From Brevibacillus sedimenti (GTDB lineage: Bacteria > Bacillota > Bacilli > Brevibacillales > Brevibacillaceae), in contig NZ_CP064048.1 in the NCBI RefSeq assembly GCF_020923495.1, forward strand, positions 2,001,501 to 2,065,500: a stretch of DNA of 64,000 nucleotides, given 5' to 3'. How positions within the stretch are numbered: the stretch's first letter is position 1; each line of letters starts with the position of its first letter. The notes beneath the pieces were generated by a model. The model did no database searches and was not told where the DNA came from. It saw only the letters and a list, made by a program, of their open reading frames with translations. The position numbers and the translations under genes were made by a program. Of this stretch, positions 63,599 through 64,000 are shown piece by piece.

Positions 63599-64000
63599 CC
63601 TTCAAAATAGAGTACAATGAATTCTAAGAAAGGTTGGGAGAGCCCATGAGCCTGATGACCAAAGAGCAACTCAAGCAGTGGATCAAGGAAAAGAACATGC
63701 AATCGGTGGAAGACGTCCAATCGGCCCTGAAGGAGTTGTTTGCCGACACCCTTCAAGAGATGCTGGAAGCCGAACTGGAGACATCTCTTGGCTACGCCAA
63801 GCACGACACGAAAAACAAGAAAACCACCAACAGCCGGAACGGCTACAGCAAGAAAAAGGTGCGTTCCGAGTACGGCGATGTGGACATTCAGGTTCCGCGT
63901 GACCGGGCCGGTGAGTTTGAGCCGACCATCGTCAAAAAGAACCAAACGAACGTGACGGGTATCGAAGACCAAATCATTGCCATGTATGCCAAGGGTGTTT
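63566..64000 (+). mobile_element. IS256-family insertion sequence, left end (continues beyond window)
   Basis: The left inverted repeat appears to begin at AGAGTCTATAAACTATTTTG (63566) and runs to TGTGTAAACTCC. A promoter-like TACAAT lies at 63613-63618. The transposase begins at 63646. Right end, inverted-repeat match and target duplication lie outside the window. Base composition is lower in G+C than the host. Confidence 0.82.
63646..64000 (+). CDS. IS256-family transposase, 3'-truncated by the window
   Basis: The N-terminal 118 residues of a Mutator/IS256-type transposase. Typical features are QEMLEAELETSLGYAKHDTKNKKTTNSRNGYSKKKVRSEYGDVDIQVPRDRAGEFEPTIVKKNQ and TGIEDQIIAMYAKGV. The DDE catalytic residues lie in the missing part. 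The ATG at 63646 follows TTGGGAGAG. The frame is open to the last base. Confidence 0.95.
   Translation, partial: MSLMTKEQLKQWIKEKNMQSVEDVQSALKELFADTLQEMLEAELETSLGYAKHDTKNKKTTNSRNGYSKKKVRSEYGDVDIQVPRDRAGEFEPTIVKKNQTNVTGIEDQIIAMYAKGV

Overview
The window is about 60% G+C and almost fully coding. It looks like a chromosomal segment of a spore-forming member of the Bacillota, probably Paenibacillaceae (Brevibacillus-like) or a relative. This placement is an inference from gene content: a T-box leader before trpS, CcpA-type cre sites, a Bacillus-type sdhCAB, a dctB-dctS-dctR/dctA set, a Gmad2 lipoprotein of the spore germination/sporulation type, and GntK/GntP. No rRNA, tRNA or CRISPR array was seen. 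High G+C produces very long spurious antisense reading frames, which are left out.

Layout. (1) 3-8715: the 3' part of an anaerobic-type cobalamin operon, cbiET(partial)-cbiL-cbiF-cbiG-cbiA-cbiP-cobT-cobA-sirC, tightly overlapping and closed by a terminator. (2) 8837-14338: a PrpR-like regulator with a degenerate AAA+ domain, followed by a KdgT-type permease, a DUF1537 four-carbon acid sugar kinase and a PdxA2-type dehydrogenase that is frameshifted at a C tract. This is a D-threonate/D-erythronate-type catabolic set with a cre site inside a larger palindrome. (3) 14370-29430: the most notable region. It holds a DASS transporter, a MaoC hydratase, a TRAP transporter (DctPQM), a GntR/FCD regulator, then a nine-gene operon: two-subunit acyl-CoA ligase (SucCD/MtkAB-like), MmgE/PrpD protein, complete succinate dehydrogenase (sdhCAB), two-subunit class I fumarase/hydro-lyase, and a CitE-like lyase. 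A near-identical operator, GGATMCAATATCC, lies upstream of the DASS gene, the MaoC-TRAP unit and the ligase-lyase operon. Together they could import a C4 or C5 dicarboxylate, oxidise it, hydrate it, activate it to a CoA ester and cleave it to acetyl-CoA plus glyoxylate or pyruvate.

(4) 29480-31721: a guanidine-I riboswitch controlling a pair of SMR exporter subunits, then a lipoate-protein ligase. (5) 31925-39231: C4-dicarboxylate uptake and sensing (dctA; divergent dctB and dctSR), interrupted by an orphan TrpD-like protein and an AHSA1-ArsR pair with its own palindromic operator. (6) 39307-42576: LD-carboxypeptidase, Dps, pantothenate kinase, DUF523. (7) 42736-47848: gluconate use (gnd, rpiR-type regulator, gntK, gntP) with shared A/T-rich palindromes and a cre site. 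(8) 47870-56460: LysR/AzgA divergent pair, ferritin-like protein, Fur-box-preceded FhuF-like protein, Gmad2 lipoprotein, a secreted protein made of two tandem copies of one domain, trpS with T-box, DUF3139. (9) 56705-63193: M20 amidohydrolase, DUF3311-SSS symporter pair, UPF0173 hydrolase, SPFH protein with a ribbon-helix-helix partner, and an MtaD-type deaminase. (10) 63392-64000: a small ORF cut by the left end of an IS256-family element that runs off the window.

Across the window the common theme is carboxylate and sugar-acid use: three types of dicarboxylate transporter, several CoA-dependent steps and carbon-catabolite control sites. Start codons were chosen by Shine-Dalgarno position and overlap with the previous gene; functions rest on remembered family motifs, not on searches.
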